The notes below the pieces were generated by a model, which saw only the letters and a program-made list of their open reading frames with translations, was not told the DNA's origin and searched no databases. Positions 1-7,903 of a DNA stretch of 64,000 bases are shown one piece after another. The stretch is from Paenibacillus tyrphae. GTDB lineage: Bacteria > Bacillota > Bacilli > Paenibacillales > NBRC-103111. The position numbers and the translations under genes were made by a program. Positions within the stretch are counted from its first letter, which is position 1. Every line of letters starts with the position of its first letter. The stretch lies in NCBI RefSeq assembly GCF_027925525.1, contig NZ_BSDJ01000001.1, positions 372,001 to 436,000 on the forward strand. Reading direction: 5' to 3'.

Positions 1-401
1 AAGAACCAACTCGGGCAATGTTTATACTAATTATGAAGTCATAAATCCGTTTAACAAAATAATCAACCGAAATTTTACTCCAGAAATGAATGGAAGGGAC
101 ATTCCATTCTATTCCTTCAATCGGTTTATCAATAATCCCCAATTCAGTATACGCTGAAATAATAATTCTTTTTCGAACAGATTTCTTCAACAAATTCCTT
201 CTCTCATCATTGTCATTCAATATCTTAAACTTTACTTTAACTTCATTTATCTTCAATTCATCCACCACTAATGGAAATAAAAAAGTTGTAGATACTAGCT
301 CATCAATAGCTTGATTAATGATTTCATCGAATTCCTTATCAATTGGAAATGATGAAAAAAATTGGGAGTATAACTTCAACTTTTTGATTTATAGTTTGCA
401 T
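1..401 (-). CDS. unknown protein, partial and frameshifted
   Basis: An AT-rich minus-strand reading frame runs off the left edge. A GAGGTG ribosome binding site at 414-419 precedes ATG at 399-401. That frame opens MQTINQKVEVILPIFF and then stops. One frame over, coding resumes directly (SSFPIDKEFDEIINQ) and continues without a stop to position 1. The switch falls in a run of seven A on the plus strand (355-361), so a one-base indel, either a mutation or a sequencing error, would join both parts into one protein of more than 130 residues. The product is charged and soluble-looking; I do not recognise the family. It lies in low-GC accessory DNA. Confidence 0.5.
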
Positions 402-683
402 AAAAGTTACTTTCACCTCGTTGTTAAACTCTTACAGGTAGTTTTTGCTTAAACTCATATTTACGAATTTCTCTAAAGGGAAGGCGAAAAAAGACGTATA
501 GATTTACATTAAATTTACTAATAAAAAACGAACTTTAGAGATATTTCTCAGTAATACAAATACGATAATGTTTCCCATTTTCGTAGGTATGGGCTTGCTT
601 TATAGTAATTATCATTTAATACGTAGGTAAGGAACAGGGGGAATATATGACGAGACGATCTGTTTCACTAAATTTCGCCTCAC
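402..683. other. AT-rich intergenic stretch, nothing identified
   Basis: No open frame with a ribosome binding site, no convincing hairpin and no repeat was found here. It separates the frameshifted edge gene from the gene remnant that follows. Confidence 0.5.
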
Positions 684-979
684 CTATGATACGGTTCCCC
701 TGCATAATCTTAAATGCGCAATAACCTTTTGTGCCAGAGGCTGGTTAAACCATGGAATTTTCAGAAACTCCTTATAAAAACAAATACCCACCAAATCCTT
801 CACTTCGTACTCATTGGATTTTGTCATCAGTATTTTGATCTCTATGTAATCTTTAAAAATAAACTCAATAAATCCAGCACCCGATCGCGTCCTTTTTGTT
901 CTTTATATAATGGCTTCGTTAATATAAATGAATGGTGAGGACATAAATCCAGTAAAAATATGTTGCTTTGCGTCACCAA
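684..979 (-). pseudogene. remnant of an unknown gene, one frameshift
   Basis: Two abutting minus-strand frames read as one degraded protein. The upstream part contains SNIFLLDLCPHHSF and TKPLYKEQKGRDRVLD. After a frameshift near 870-880 the neighbouring frame continues FIEFIFKDYIEIKILMTK and KIPWFNQPLAQKVIAHLR and ends in TAG at 684-686. Residue composition and the smooth hand-over suggest real former coding sequence. No start codon with a ribosome binding site exists, and the upstream end abuts the terminator hairpin of the next gene. Family not recognised. Confidence 0.4.
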
Positions 980-980
980 A

Positions 981-1040
981 CTAAAAATGACATCATGTAT
1001 CCACCTTCTCTGAAGCCGAGTCGATCATGATGTCATTTAT
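981..1040 (-). terminator. terminator of the XRE regulator gene
   Basis: A perfect 13-bp inverted repeat (arms 985-997 and 1026-1038, AAATGACATCATG and its complement) has a 28-nt loop and is followed on the minus strand by five T. It lies directly after the stop of the XRE gene. Confidence 0.7.
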
Positions 1041-1042
1041 CT

Positions 1043-1390
1043 TCAATTTTTAGCATCTTTACTTCGCTTTTCCTTGAGCAATCTATACATTTCCAGACTA
1101 TCCTTCAAATGCCCGGCTTCATCTGCGGTCAGCTCTTCCGGTTCCCCGTCAATTATCAGTCGGTTTATCTTTTTCTTGTCCCCGGGTTCATTCAAACTTC
1201 CTACCAAAAGCCAATCAATCGACACGCCATACAATTGCGCAAGCTTCTGCAGCACTTCGTTATCGGGTTGCGATCTATCATTTTCATACTTGGATATTGT
1301 GGTAAAATCGATCCCGATTCTTTGGGATACTTGCTCCTGTGTCATCTGCTTTCGATTTCTGGATTGTTTTAACCGCTCTCCGAAAGTCAT
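1043..1390 (-). CDS. XRE-family transcriptional regulator
   Basis: 115-residue DNA-binding protein. The N-terminal helix-turn-helix of the Cro/C1 type spans about residues 5-62 (MTFGERLKQSRNRKQMTQEQ, then ISKYENDRSQP and LAQLYGVSIDWLL). A charged, helical C-terminal tail follows. ATG at 1388-1390 was chosen because GAGGTGGGG precedes it, and the conserved domain begins there; the frame itself is open further upstream. It is divergently arranged with a small membrane-protein gene, so it may regulate that pair; this is inference. Similar single-domain regulators often sit in phage-related or accessory islands. Confidence 0.85.
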   Translation of the reverse strand: MTFGERLKQSRNRKQMTQEQVSQRIGIDFTTISKYENDRSQPDNEVLQKLAQLYGVSIDWLLVGSLNEPGDKKKINRLIIDGEPEELTADEAGHLKDSLEMYRLLKEKRSKDAKN

Positions 1391-1528
1391 CGGCCCCACC
1401 TCTGAGTTCAAGTATACGAAACTTGAACTTTCTTCAAAATGAATTTGACGAAAATTCAATTATTATTTATAATATTGAAGTATCGTCAAGTTTTGTATGC
1501 CTTAAAAAATTGTATTGGAGATGGTACT

Positions 1529-1804
1529 ATGATTTATCTTGTCTGGTTTGGAATCATGAGTCTCATTTCACTAATTGTTGTTATAATCTTTAAATTTCAT
1601 ACCCGAAAAAAGCCCCAAATTAAAATAATTTGGCTACTTCCAGACGAATCAATTCACGAAACAACCGTGCAGAGCATTGACGAAATTATACCTTTACTAC
1701 ACTCCGTGCAAAAAATCAGTATACATAACCTATCATATCGCTACAGGGAGTCCGAGCTCATGATTGATGAAGATGGTTTTAGTCTGGCGGTATCGCTGAA
1801 GTGA
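1529..1804 (+). CDS. small single-pass membrane protein, unknown
   Basis: 91 residues. GGAG sits about 8 nt ahead of ATG 1529; the frame is open upstream but no other start has a ribosome binding site. Residues 2-24 (IYLVWFGIMSLISLIVVIIF) form one membrane helix. A cytosolic-looking tail of about 65 residues with alternating charged and hydrophobic residues follows. No family recognised. It diverges from the XRE gene across about 140 bp. Confidence 0.6.
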   Translation: MIYLVWFGIMSLISLIVVIIFKFHTRKKPQIKIIWLLPDESIHETTVQSIDEIIPLLHSVQKISIHNLSYRYRESELMIDEDGFSLAVSLK

Positions 1805-1817
1805 TGCTGCTTTGTCC

Positions 1818-1982
1818 ATGCCTATAGCGACGCTTTCGCCTAGCACTGTCTTCCTCAACAGAATGTTTATCGAGGTTGGAAAGCCGCCGCTAACGAAATT
1901 TGTTCTGCTTAATCCTTACACTGAAAAAGACGATCCCCAAGAAAGGCAATCCATTCTGGGTATTCATAGAAGTAAGATTTAG
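1818..1982 (+). other. short open frame, possible gene remnant
   Basis: A 54-codon frame starting MPIATLSPSTVFLNRMFIEV lies within the 325-bp gap 1805-2128. No ribosome binding site is visible, and fragments in other frames follow (for example TWAYVDTKVGHYEAVSI near 2050-2090). The stretch looks like decayed coding DNA, but I cannot name the parent gene. Confidence 0.25.
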
Positions 1983-2128
1983 ATTTATAGCGGGCTATTG
2001 GAATAAGGACAGTCCTACAAGATGCTAAAAAAATGATCCCGAAAATATCGTACACTTGGGCCTATGTGGACACTAAAGTTGGCCACTACGAAGCAGTCTC
2101 CATTACTTGCTAGAATTTTACTTAAAGA

Positions 2129-2674
2129 TCAGCTATTTATTTGAGATCGTTGTAAAGCTAGACGTATTATCAAACCCGTTAACTTAATAGTGAAAAATGT
2201 TGCGAATAAAAACAGTAACAATTCTAATACAAAACAGAATGGAAGAATCTCCGTAAGCTTAAATACATCTAAAATGACAATACCTGTACAGATTACTATA
2301 CTTAACCCCCATAATGTAGCAGCGAACCAATATGGGAACAAAAATGTATGAAGCAACTTTGTTTCTAACATTTTTGAGAGAAGTGAATTATGAAATAAAG
2401 TTAAGGTTACCGTTAAAGCAGCAATAACTATCCCCAGTACACCGGCAGATGCAGCAAGAAAAGTCGTGGTTAATGCCTTGGAAAGTGTATTAAAATCTTC
2501 TGTAAATGATTTACTAACGAAAATAGAATATGACATTGGTAATGCAGAAAAAATTAGAGCCCAAAAGAAAGACCAATTGATCACTACTTTATAGCCATAT
2601 ATTCTAAGTAACCCCAAAAAAGTTGTTTGCTCATAGGTCAATTTATATTGAGATGTTGGGTTCATCCTTATCAT
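2129..2674 (-). CDS. four-helix membrane protein (RexB-like architecture)
   Basis: Up to 181 residues; ATG at 2665 is an alternative start 9 nt closer to the stop. Four hydrophobic segments are clear: about residues 28-52 (NWSFFWALIFSALPMSYS), 66-98, 110-138 (FPYWFAATLWGLSIVI) and 140-172 (FCFVLELLLFLFATFF). The start overlaps the 3' end of the upstream 300-aa gene by about 30 nt, which implies translational coupling and a shared function. A large soluble protein followed by a small 4-TM protein is the layout of the lambda RexA/RexB exclusion pair. I see no decisive sequence motif, so the functional link is inference. It could equally be an unrelated stress or immunity membrane protein. Confidence 0.75.
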   Translation of the reverse strand: MIRMNPTSQYKLTYEQTTFLGLLRIYGYKVVINWSFFWALIFSALPMSYSIFVSKSFTEDFNTLSKALTTTFLAASAGVLGIVIAALTVTLTLFHNSLLSKMLETKLLHTFLFPYWFAATLWGLSIVICTGIVILDVFKLTEILPFCFVLELLLFLFATFFTIKLTGLIIRLALQRSQINS

Positions 2675-3545
2675 CCTTAACTATTTTAGCTCTGACATCA
2701 TTTATAAAACTTCGTATGCGGGACATTAGAGTTTCTTCGCCAAACTCGTTTACAATAATTCTCCTAACTGAGCGTTTTGAAAAAAAGGATCTCTGTTTTC
2801 TTACTATTTTATCCTTTCTTCTTCCTTTTATCTTATGCTCGTCAAACCCTTTTATATCTACAGCACCATAACCGGTTTCAACGAGTTCAATGCCACTTTC
2901 AATTGTTTCAGTAAAGTTTTCTTTTTCCGCATCTTCTTTAATATTCATACCATCCCTATTAGCCATCCTTAAATCCAATTCTTTTAAATCATGTTGATCG
3001 ATTAGACTGTTATAAATATTAAATTCTTTTTTTCCAGGATTAGGGTGAATTAGATGAAAATGAACGCTACTTATTTTCTGCATAGATAACATTTCTGTTC
3101 TAATTTTATGAGGTTCAGGAATTGTTATTACTTTTACTTCACCAACGTATGGATCCCTGCCAACCAAGCGTTCAAACACATTAATAAAATCTACTTCGTC
3201 AATATAACTGCTAACTTCATGCACAAGTATTTCACTTAACGAGTGATATACAAACATTGAGGTTCTAGCAACCTCAAAATCTGTGGTCACATCTTCTGTA
3301 CTAGCACCTACTCTCATCTTTAACTTAACCTGCTTAGACTTGGTCAGATTCCCTATAATGAAAACATCATTATTATACGATATAGTTTTAACATCGGTAA
3401 TGGACCAATTATAAGATCCAATTTTAATACTTGGAGCTTCTTTAATAACCCTTGGTATATGAATAGATATGATATCATCAAGATTTTGTGAAAAAATGTG
3501 TGCATGTACATTGACTTTGGACGCATAAAATACTCTCTTTGCCAC
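2643..3545 (-). CDS. unknown 300-aa protein (RexA/DUF4747-like layout)
   Basis: Soluble protein of 300 residues starting GTG at 3545 (AAGGA about 11 nt upstream). The N-terminal half is rich in beta strands (IKIGSYNWSITDVKTI, DVFIIGNLTKSKQ). The middle holds SMFVYHSLSEIL and SVHFHLIHPNPGKKEF. The C-terminal quarter is strongly basic (KIKGRRKDKIVRKQ). Segment order and strand pattern resemble RexA and DUF4747 proteins as I remember them (GSxxxxI, a middle FVY segment, an HxHFI segment), but this is by eye only. It is the first gene of an operon with the overlapping 4-TM gene, behind its own promoter. Low GC suggests acquisition. Confidence 0.7.
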   Translation of the reverse strand: MAKRVFYASKVNVHAHIFSQNLDDIISIHIPRVIKEAPSIKIGSYNWSITDVKTISYNNDVFIIGNLTKSKQVKLKMRVGASTEDVTTDFEVARTSMFVYHSLSEILVHEVSSYIDEVDFINVFERLVGRDPYVGEVKVITIPEPHKIRTEMLSMQKISSVHFHLIHPNPGKKEFNIYNSLIDQHDLKELDLRMANRDGMNIKEDAEKENFTETIESGIELVETGYGAVDIKGFDEHKIKGRRKDKIVRKQRSFFSKRSVRRIIVNEFGEETLMSRIRSFINDVRAKIVKDDKDEPNISI

Positions 3546-3580
3546 TTTGCCGTCATCCTTCTATAGATATTATTTCCTAT

Positions 3581-3609
3581 ATCTTACTATTACTAATCCC
3601 TCTATTCAA
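3581..3609 (-). promoter_or_regulatory. sigma-A promoter of the RexAB-like operon
   Basis: On the minus strand TTGAAT (3604-3609), a 17-nt spacer and TAAGAT (3581-3586) precede the 300-aa gene by about 35 nt. Confidence 0.6.
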
Positions 3610-3699
3610 TTAAATTTTCCTTTGAAAACCATCACTGTTACTTACTAAGATATTCACACTATCTATAACAAGTTTACGATGGCCCTTGAGGGATTGCTT

Positions 3700-3918
3700 A
3701 AAAGAAAACAGAAATGTTTCAATACCGCACTCCTCAGCAGCACGGCCCTCCCTCTCGTGCCCATAATTATCCACGCGAATTGCAATGCTGTCGACCGAAG
3801 ATACCCAGTCACAAATCATCTCAAGAACGCCGGGGAAATCCTCGGCATCGAGCTGCTGGACCATATTATTGTCGCGGACGGAAGGCATTTCAGCCTACGG
3901 GAAAACGGGCTCATGTAG
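3700..3918 (+). pseudogene. radC-like (JAMM domain) pseudogene, multiply frameshifted
   Basis: The last 35 codons are intact in one frame (NAGEILGIELLDHIIVADG, then HFSLRENGLM, stop TAG at 3916-3918). They match almost residue for residue the end of the intact radC-like gene at 36408-36845. Upstream, recognisable pieces are scattered over three frames: NTALLSSTA, then AHNYP where the metal-binding HxHPSGD motif should be, then LSTEDTQ and VTNHLKNAG. At least two frameshifts and a destroyed HPSGD motif make it non-functional. It converges on the 3' end of the NRPS operon and marks the border between AT-rich accessory DNA and the GC-rich cluster. Confidence 0.8.
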
Positions 3919-3929
3919 CCCGCGCCCCC

Positions 3930-3952
3930 GTAAAAAGAAAACCCGCACCGGG
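3930..3952 (-). terminator. likely terminator of the NRPS/PKS operon
   Basis: On the minus strand CCCGGTGCGGG (4-bp stem, tight loop) is followed by TTTTCTTTTT, about 40 nt after the final NRPS stop codon. The stem is short, so confidence is moderate. Confidence 0.5.
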
Positions 3953-3992
3953 AACGAACCCCCGATACGAGCCTTCAAGCGTGCCCTACACG

Positions 3993-6900
3993 TTACCGCA
4001 CAACCGCCGAACCCAAAATACCCTTGATAATCTCCACATTCGCATCCATATGCTCGGGGTCCAGCATCCGTTCGTGTCCCCCGACGCCCTGATAATACGC
4101 CACCCGACCCGAAGTGGCCCCTTGCCAAGTAAGGTACTGGTGCTCGGCCTCATCCTTCGGCGAATGGCTAGGCTCGTCCCCCGGCTGCGAGGAATGAACG
4201 ACATGCAGGTCGGCATGGACCGTGCCGATATTATCCAGCAAATAAATATAGAACGAATATTGCTTCAAGCGCTCCAGATCTTGTTCGTTGATGCGAAAGT
4301 TTTTATAGAACTCGCGAATCACGGGGGTGGCGATATACCTCTCCCACATCGCTTGCAGGTCTTCGTCGGTCACGGGCTCCGGCTCGGTCTTCCGGTAAGC
4401 GTCCAGCATGATCACATCGGACACGCGGTACCCGGCCGCCTCCATCGCTTTGGTCACCTCGAACGCCAGATTCCCTCCGGCGGAGTAGCCCAAGAACGTA
4501 TAATCGCCTTCCCTCTGCGCAGCGGAGATCAGCTTGACATAGCGCTCCATCCGGTCGGGATGATCGATATAATCCAGCGCATAGATCGTGCAGTCGTCCA
4601 TCTGCTTGGCGAACTCATAGTACGCGATCCCGAGACCGCCCATCGGCGGGAAGCAGAAAAGCGTTTTGCGCCGCTCCTTTTTGTTTAAGCGCACAATGGG
4701 CTGCGGCTCCGCCTTGCTGTTATCCATCAAAAAGGCGGCCATGCCCCGGATCGTCGACGATTCCAAAATGACGTGCAGCGGAAGCTCGGCCCGGTAGTCG
4801 TGCTGAACCCGCGACACGAGCAGCATCGCATGGAGCGAGCTGCCGCCCGCTTCGAAGAAATCGTCCGTGACGCCGATCTCCGGCCTCTCCAAAATCTCCC
4901 TGCACACGGCCACCAGCCGATGCTCCCACGGATTGCTCGGGACGGCCTGTGCCCGCGCCTCCGCCGATTCCCGAGCCGTCGCATCGGGCTGCGGCAGCGC
5001 CCGGTGGTCGATTTTGCCGTTGGACGATAGCGGCATCTCGCTAAGCTCCGTATAGTGAGACGGCACCATGAAAGCGGGCAACCGTACCGCAGCAAACGCC
5101 TTAAGCTCTTCCGCAGAGACCGGCGCAGCAGAAACGTAATAGGCGCACAGCACGGTGTCGCCGCTCGCCCCGTCCCAGGCCGTCACCGCCGCTTCGCTCA
5201 GCCGCTCATGACTCCGAAGCACGCTTTCGATCTCCCCGAGCTCGATGCGGTAGCCCCGGATTTTGACCTGCTCGTCTTTTCTCCCCAAATATTCCAGCCG
5301 TCCGTCTGGCAGCCAGCGGGCCAGATCTCCCGAACGGTACATGCAATCCCCGGGATGGAACGGATCGTCCGCGAACGACGCAGCCGTCCGCTCCGGGAGA
5401 TTCAGATAGCCTCTCGCCAGTCCCCTGCCCGCGATCCACAGCTCGCCCTTCACGCCAACCGGGACCAAGCCGCGGTCGTCGTTCAGTACATAGACGCGGG
5501 TGTTCGGCAGCGGCTTCCCGATAGATAAGGGTCGCTCCGGCACGACGTTCCGCTCCAGCGTCGTCACGATGCTATTCTCCGTCGGACCGTATTCGTCCAC
5601 CAGCTCGATATGCGGGAACTGCTCCCTGCTCCACTTCACCAGCTTGGCAGGCAGCCGCTCCCCGCCCAACGTCACCACGCGCAGGGAACTGGCGTCCTCC
5701 TCGCCGAGACATTCGACCAGCGCCGTATACACGCTGGGCACGCAGTCGAGATGCGTCACCTGCCGGTCGCGAATATGGTCGCGGAGCGCCAGCGGATTCC
5801 GAGCTTCCTCATCCGTAACCAGCACTACCGTCGAGCCCGACAGCAGCGGGGTGAACAGGCAGGACAGGAAGGCGTCGAACGCATACGAGTACAATTGAAG
5901 CACCCGGGCCGTCCCGTCGAACGGGTATTCCGCCCGGCGGGCCAGAACCGTATTAACCGCTCCCCGGTGCTCGATCAGGACGCCTTTCGGCTTCCCGGTC
6001 GTCCCGGAGGTATAAATGACATAAGCCAAATGGCGGCTCCCCGAAAGCGACAACAACTCCTCACGGTCGGCGTGGTCAAGCTCCGGGTCCCTGAGATCGA
6101 TGCATTCCCCGGCAAAAGGAACCTCCCCCAACGGCGAAGTCGTCAGCAGCAGCTTCATGCCGCTGTCGGCAATCATATAGGCTTGCCGGTCGGCCGGATA
6201 GTCCGGCGGGATCGGGACGAAGGCCGCGCCCGCCTTCAGGATGCCCAGCATGCCCGCGATCATCTCCACGGAACGTTCGGCGCGCAGGCCGATGCGGTCG
6301 TCAGGCTGCACCCCTCTGCGCCGCAGCACATGGGCCAGCTGATTGGAACGCTCGTGCAGCTCGCGGTACGTCAGCGTGCGAGTGCCGCAGATCAAGGCCG
6401 GGTGATCCGGCGTTTTGCGGACCTGATCCGCGAAGCAGGCATGAAGCGTCCGATCCGCCTGCTCGTACCGGACCGACTGGAAAAACCCTTCCAGAAGCTT
6501 CCGCTTATCCTCCGGCGTCAGCACTTCGATCCGGTCAACGGGCACCGTTTCGTCCGCCATGATCTGATCCAGCACGCCGATGAATTGGTCCATAAGCTGC
6601 TCCATCAGCCACGGCTCATACAGCGACGCATTGAAGTTGAACTTCATGGCGGCATCCTGCGGATAGACGTAGATATTGAACTGCTCCGTCTCCTCTTCGG
6701 CGCGAATATCCGCGAACTCGAAGCCTAAGCCGTCCTTCGACTCGACATTGTCCACGTACCTCCGGTCGAAGGGGAAATTTTCGAAGATCATCAGATGATC
6801 CAGTTGACGATGCTTCACATCGGTCGCCTGATTCATCTCCTGCAAGGGGACAAAATCGTACGCCTTCGACTCCAGCGCTTGCCGCTGCACCTGCTTGAGG

Positions 6901-7865
6901 CATTCGGCAAAGGGCTGTCCGGGGTCCAACCGGATACGGACGGGGATCGTATTGAGGAAAAGTCCCACCATCTCCTCGATCCCCTTCACCTCGGCGGGCC
7001 GTCCCGACACGATGGAGCCGAACACGACGTCGTCGCTCTGCATGTACTGCCGCAGCACGATCGCCCATGCCGCCTGAAACACCGAATTGATCGTCGCCTG
7101 GCAGGCTCTGGCGAGCTGCTGAAGCCGGTCCATCCGCGCTTGGCCCAGCTCCGCGTTGACGTTCATGACCACAGGCTTGACCGAAGGGTCCGAAGCGGAA
7201 GAATGGGCCTGTGCGATTACAGGAAAACCGCCCCGGGAGCGCTCCAATCCGGCCAACGTCTTTTGCCAATATGCGATTCCCGCTTTCTTGTCCTGTTTCT
7301 CCAGCCATTCCTGATAATGACTGTAAGGGGAGGTTTCTACGGTCACAGGCTCCCGTTTGTCTTGCAGCAGGCGGTAATTGTCAAGCAGTTCCTTGAACAC
7401 CCGGGAGAACGACCAGCCGTCCAAAATGATATGGTGGTTGCACCAGATCCAGAGGTATTCCTGCGGACCTGTCCGGAACACGGCCATTCGAACGAGAAGA
7501 TCTTTACTGAGGTCGAAGCCCCGCGCCTTGTTATCCTGCTTCCATTGGCGCAGATGCGCCTCCTGCCGTTCCTTCGCCAGCTCCGACACGTCCTCGAAAT
7601 GCAGGCGGAATTTCCGCTCCTTCATCACCACCTGCAGCGGACGCGGCAAATTGTCGTGCACGAATACCGTTCTCAGGATATCGTAGCGCTTCACGAGGGC
7701 GTCCATGCTTTGCTCCAGCCGGGAGACGTCGAGCTCTCCCCGCAGCACCGCCTCGATCTGTACAAAAGACTGCCGGGACTCCTTATCCGAGAGCCAGAGA
7801 TAATACATCCCTTCTTGCGAAGGAGCCAGCGGGTAGATTTTTTTGATTTTGTCCTTGGAATTCAT
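3993..7865 (-). CDS. NRPS, terminal module C-A-PCP-TE
   Basis: 1290 residues; the last assembly-line enzyme, adding one amino acid and releasing the product. Condensation domain about 9-440 with HHIILDG at 144-150. Adenylation domain about 470-960 with YVIYTSGTTGKPKG (615-628), DEYGPTE (758-764), YRSGDLARWLPDG (843-855) and SSNGKID (947-953). Carrier protein serine in AGGSSLHA (about S1010). Thioesterase about 1065-1285 with GYSAGG (nucleophile about S1128), LDAYRK and GGHERM. The N-terminus starting MNSKDKIKKIYPLAPSQ looks like an acceptor docking segment for the preceding epimerising enzyme. By-eye specificity residues are D-A-S-D-T-G-E-I-V-K, which I cannot assign safely to a substrate. 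A gap of about 40 bp separates it from the upstream NRPS gene. Confidence 0.93.
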   Translation of the reverse strand: MNSKDKIKKIYPLAPSQEGMYYLWLSDKESRQSFVQIEAVLRGELDVSRLEQSMDALVKRYDILRTVFVHDNLPRPLQVVMKERKFRLHFEDVSELAKERQEAHLRQWKQDNKARGFDLSKDLLVRMAVFRTGPQEYLWIWCNHHIILDGWSFSRVFKELLDNYRLLQDKREPVTVETSPYSHYQEWLEKQDKKAGIAYWQKTLAGLERSRGGFPVIAQAHSSASDPSVKPVVMNVNAELGQARMDRLQQLARACQATINSVFQAAWAIVLRQYMQSDDVVFGSIVSGRPAEVKGIEEMVGLFLNTIPVRIRLDPGQPFAECLKQVQRQALESKAYDFVPLQEMNQATDVKHRQLDHLMIFENFPFDRRYVDNVESKDGLGFEFADIRAEEETEQFNIYVYPQDAAMKFNFNASLYEPWLMEQLMDQFIGVLDQIMADETVPVDRIEVLTPEDKRKLLEGFFQSVRYEQADRTLHACFADQVRKTPDHPALICGTRTLTYRELHERSNQLAHVLRRRGVQPDDRIGLRAERSVEMIAGMLGILKAGAAFVPIPPDYPADRQAYMIADSGMKLLLTTSPLGEVPFAGECIDLRDPELDHADREELLSLSGSRHLAYVIYTSGTTGKPKGVLIEHRGAVNTVLARRAEYPFDGTARVLQLYSYAFDAFLSCLFTPLLSGSTVVLVTDEEARNPLALRDHIRDRQVTHLDCVPSVYTALVECLGEEDASSLRVVTLGGERLPAKLVKWSREQFPHIELVDEYGPTENSIVTTLERNVVPERPLSIGKPLPNTRVYVLNDDRGLVPVGVKGELWIAGRGLARGYLNLPERTAASFADDPFHPGDCMYRSGDLARWLPDGRLEYLGRKDEQVKIRGYRIELGEIESVLRSHERLSEAAVTAWDGASGDTVLCAYYVSAAPVSAEELKAFAAVRLPAFMVPSHYTELSEMPLSSNGKIDHRALPQPDATARESAEARAQAVPSNPWEHRLVAVCREILERPEIGVTDDFFEAGGSSLHAMLLVSRVQHDYRAELPLHVILESSTIRGMAAFLMDNSKAEPQPIVRLNKKERRKTLFCFPPMGGLGIAYYEFAKQMDDCTIYALDYIDHPDRMERYVKLISAAQREGDYTFLGYSAGGNLAFEVTKAMEAAGYRVSDVIMLDAYRKTEPEPVTDEDLQAMWERYIATPVIREFYKNFRINEQDLERLKQYSFYIYLLDNIGTVHADLHVVHSSQPGDEPSHSPKDEAEHQYLTWQGATSGRVAYYQGVGGHERMLDPEHMDANVEIIKGILGSAVVR

Positions 7866-7903
7866 AGGCAGTTCCTCCTGTTGCGCCGCAGCCGTAAAAA
7901 AGG

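Noticed and set aside
3610..3888. 92-codon minus-strand frame opposite the radC-like remnant
   Set aside because: Its sequence is the complement of recognisable RadC pieces on the plus strand, and it has no ribosome binding site.
3935..3975. tRNA T-arm-like GGTTCG next to GC-rich stems
   Set aside because: No acceptor, D or anticodon arm can be built; the sequence is better explained as the NRPS operon end.
5610..6728. Long plus-strand frames inside the NRPS genes (also 6795-7931)
   Set aside because: They arise from GC-rich codon bias of the minus-strand NRPS genes; composition is Arg/Pro/Gln-rich with no domain and no ribosome site.
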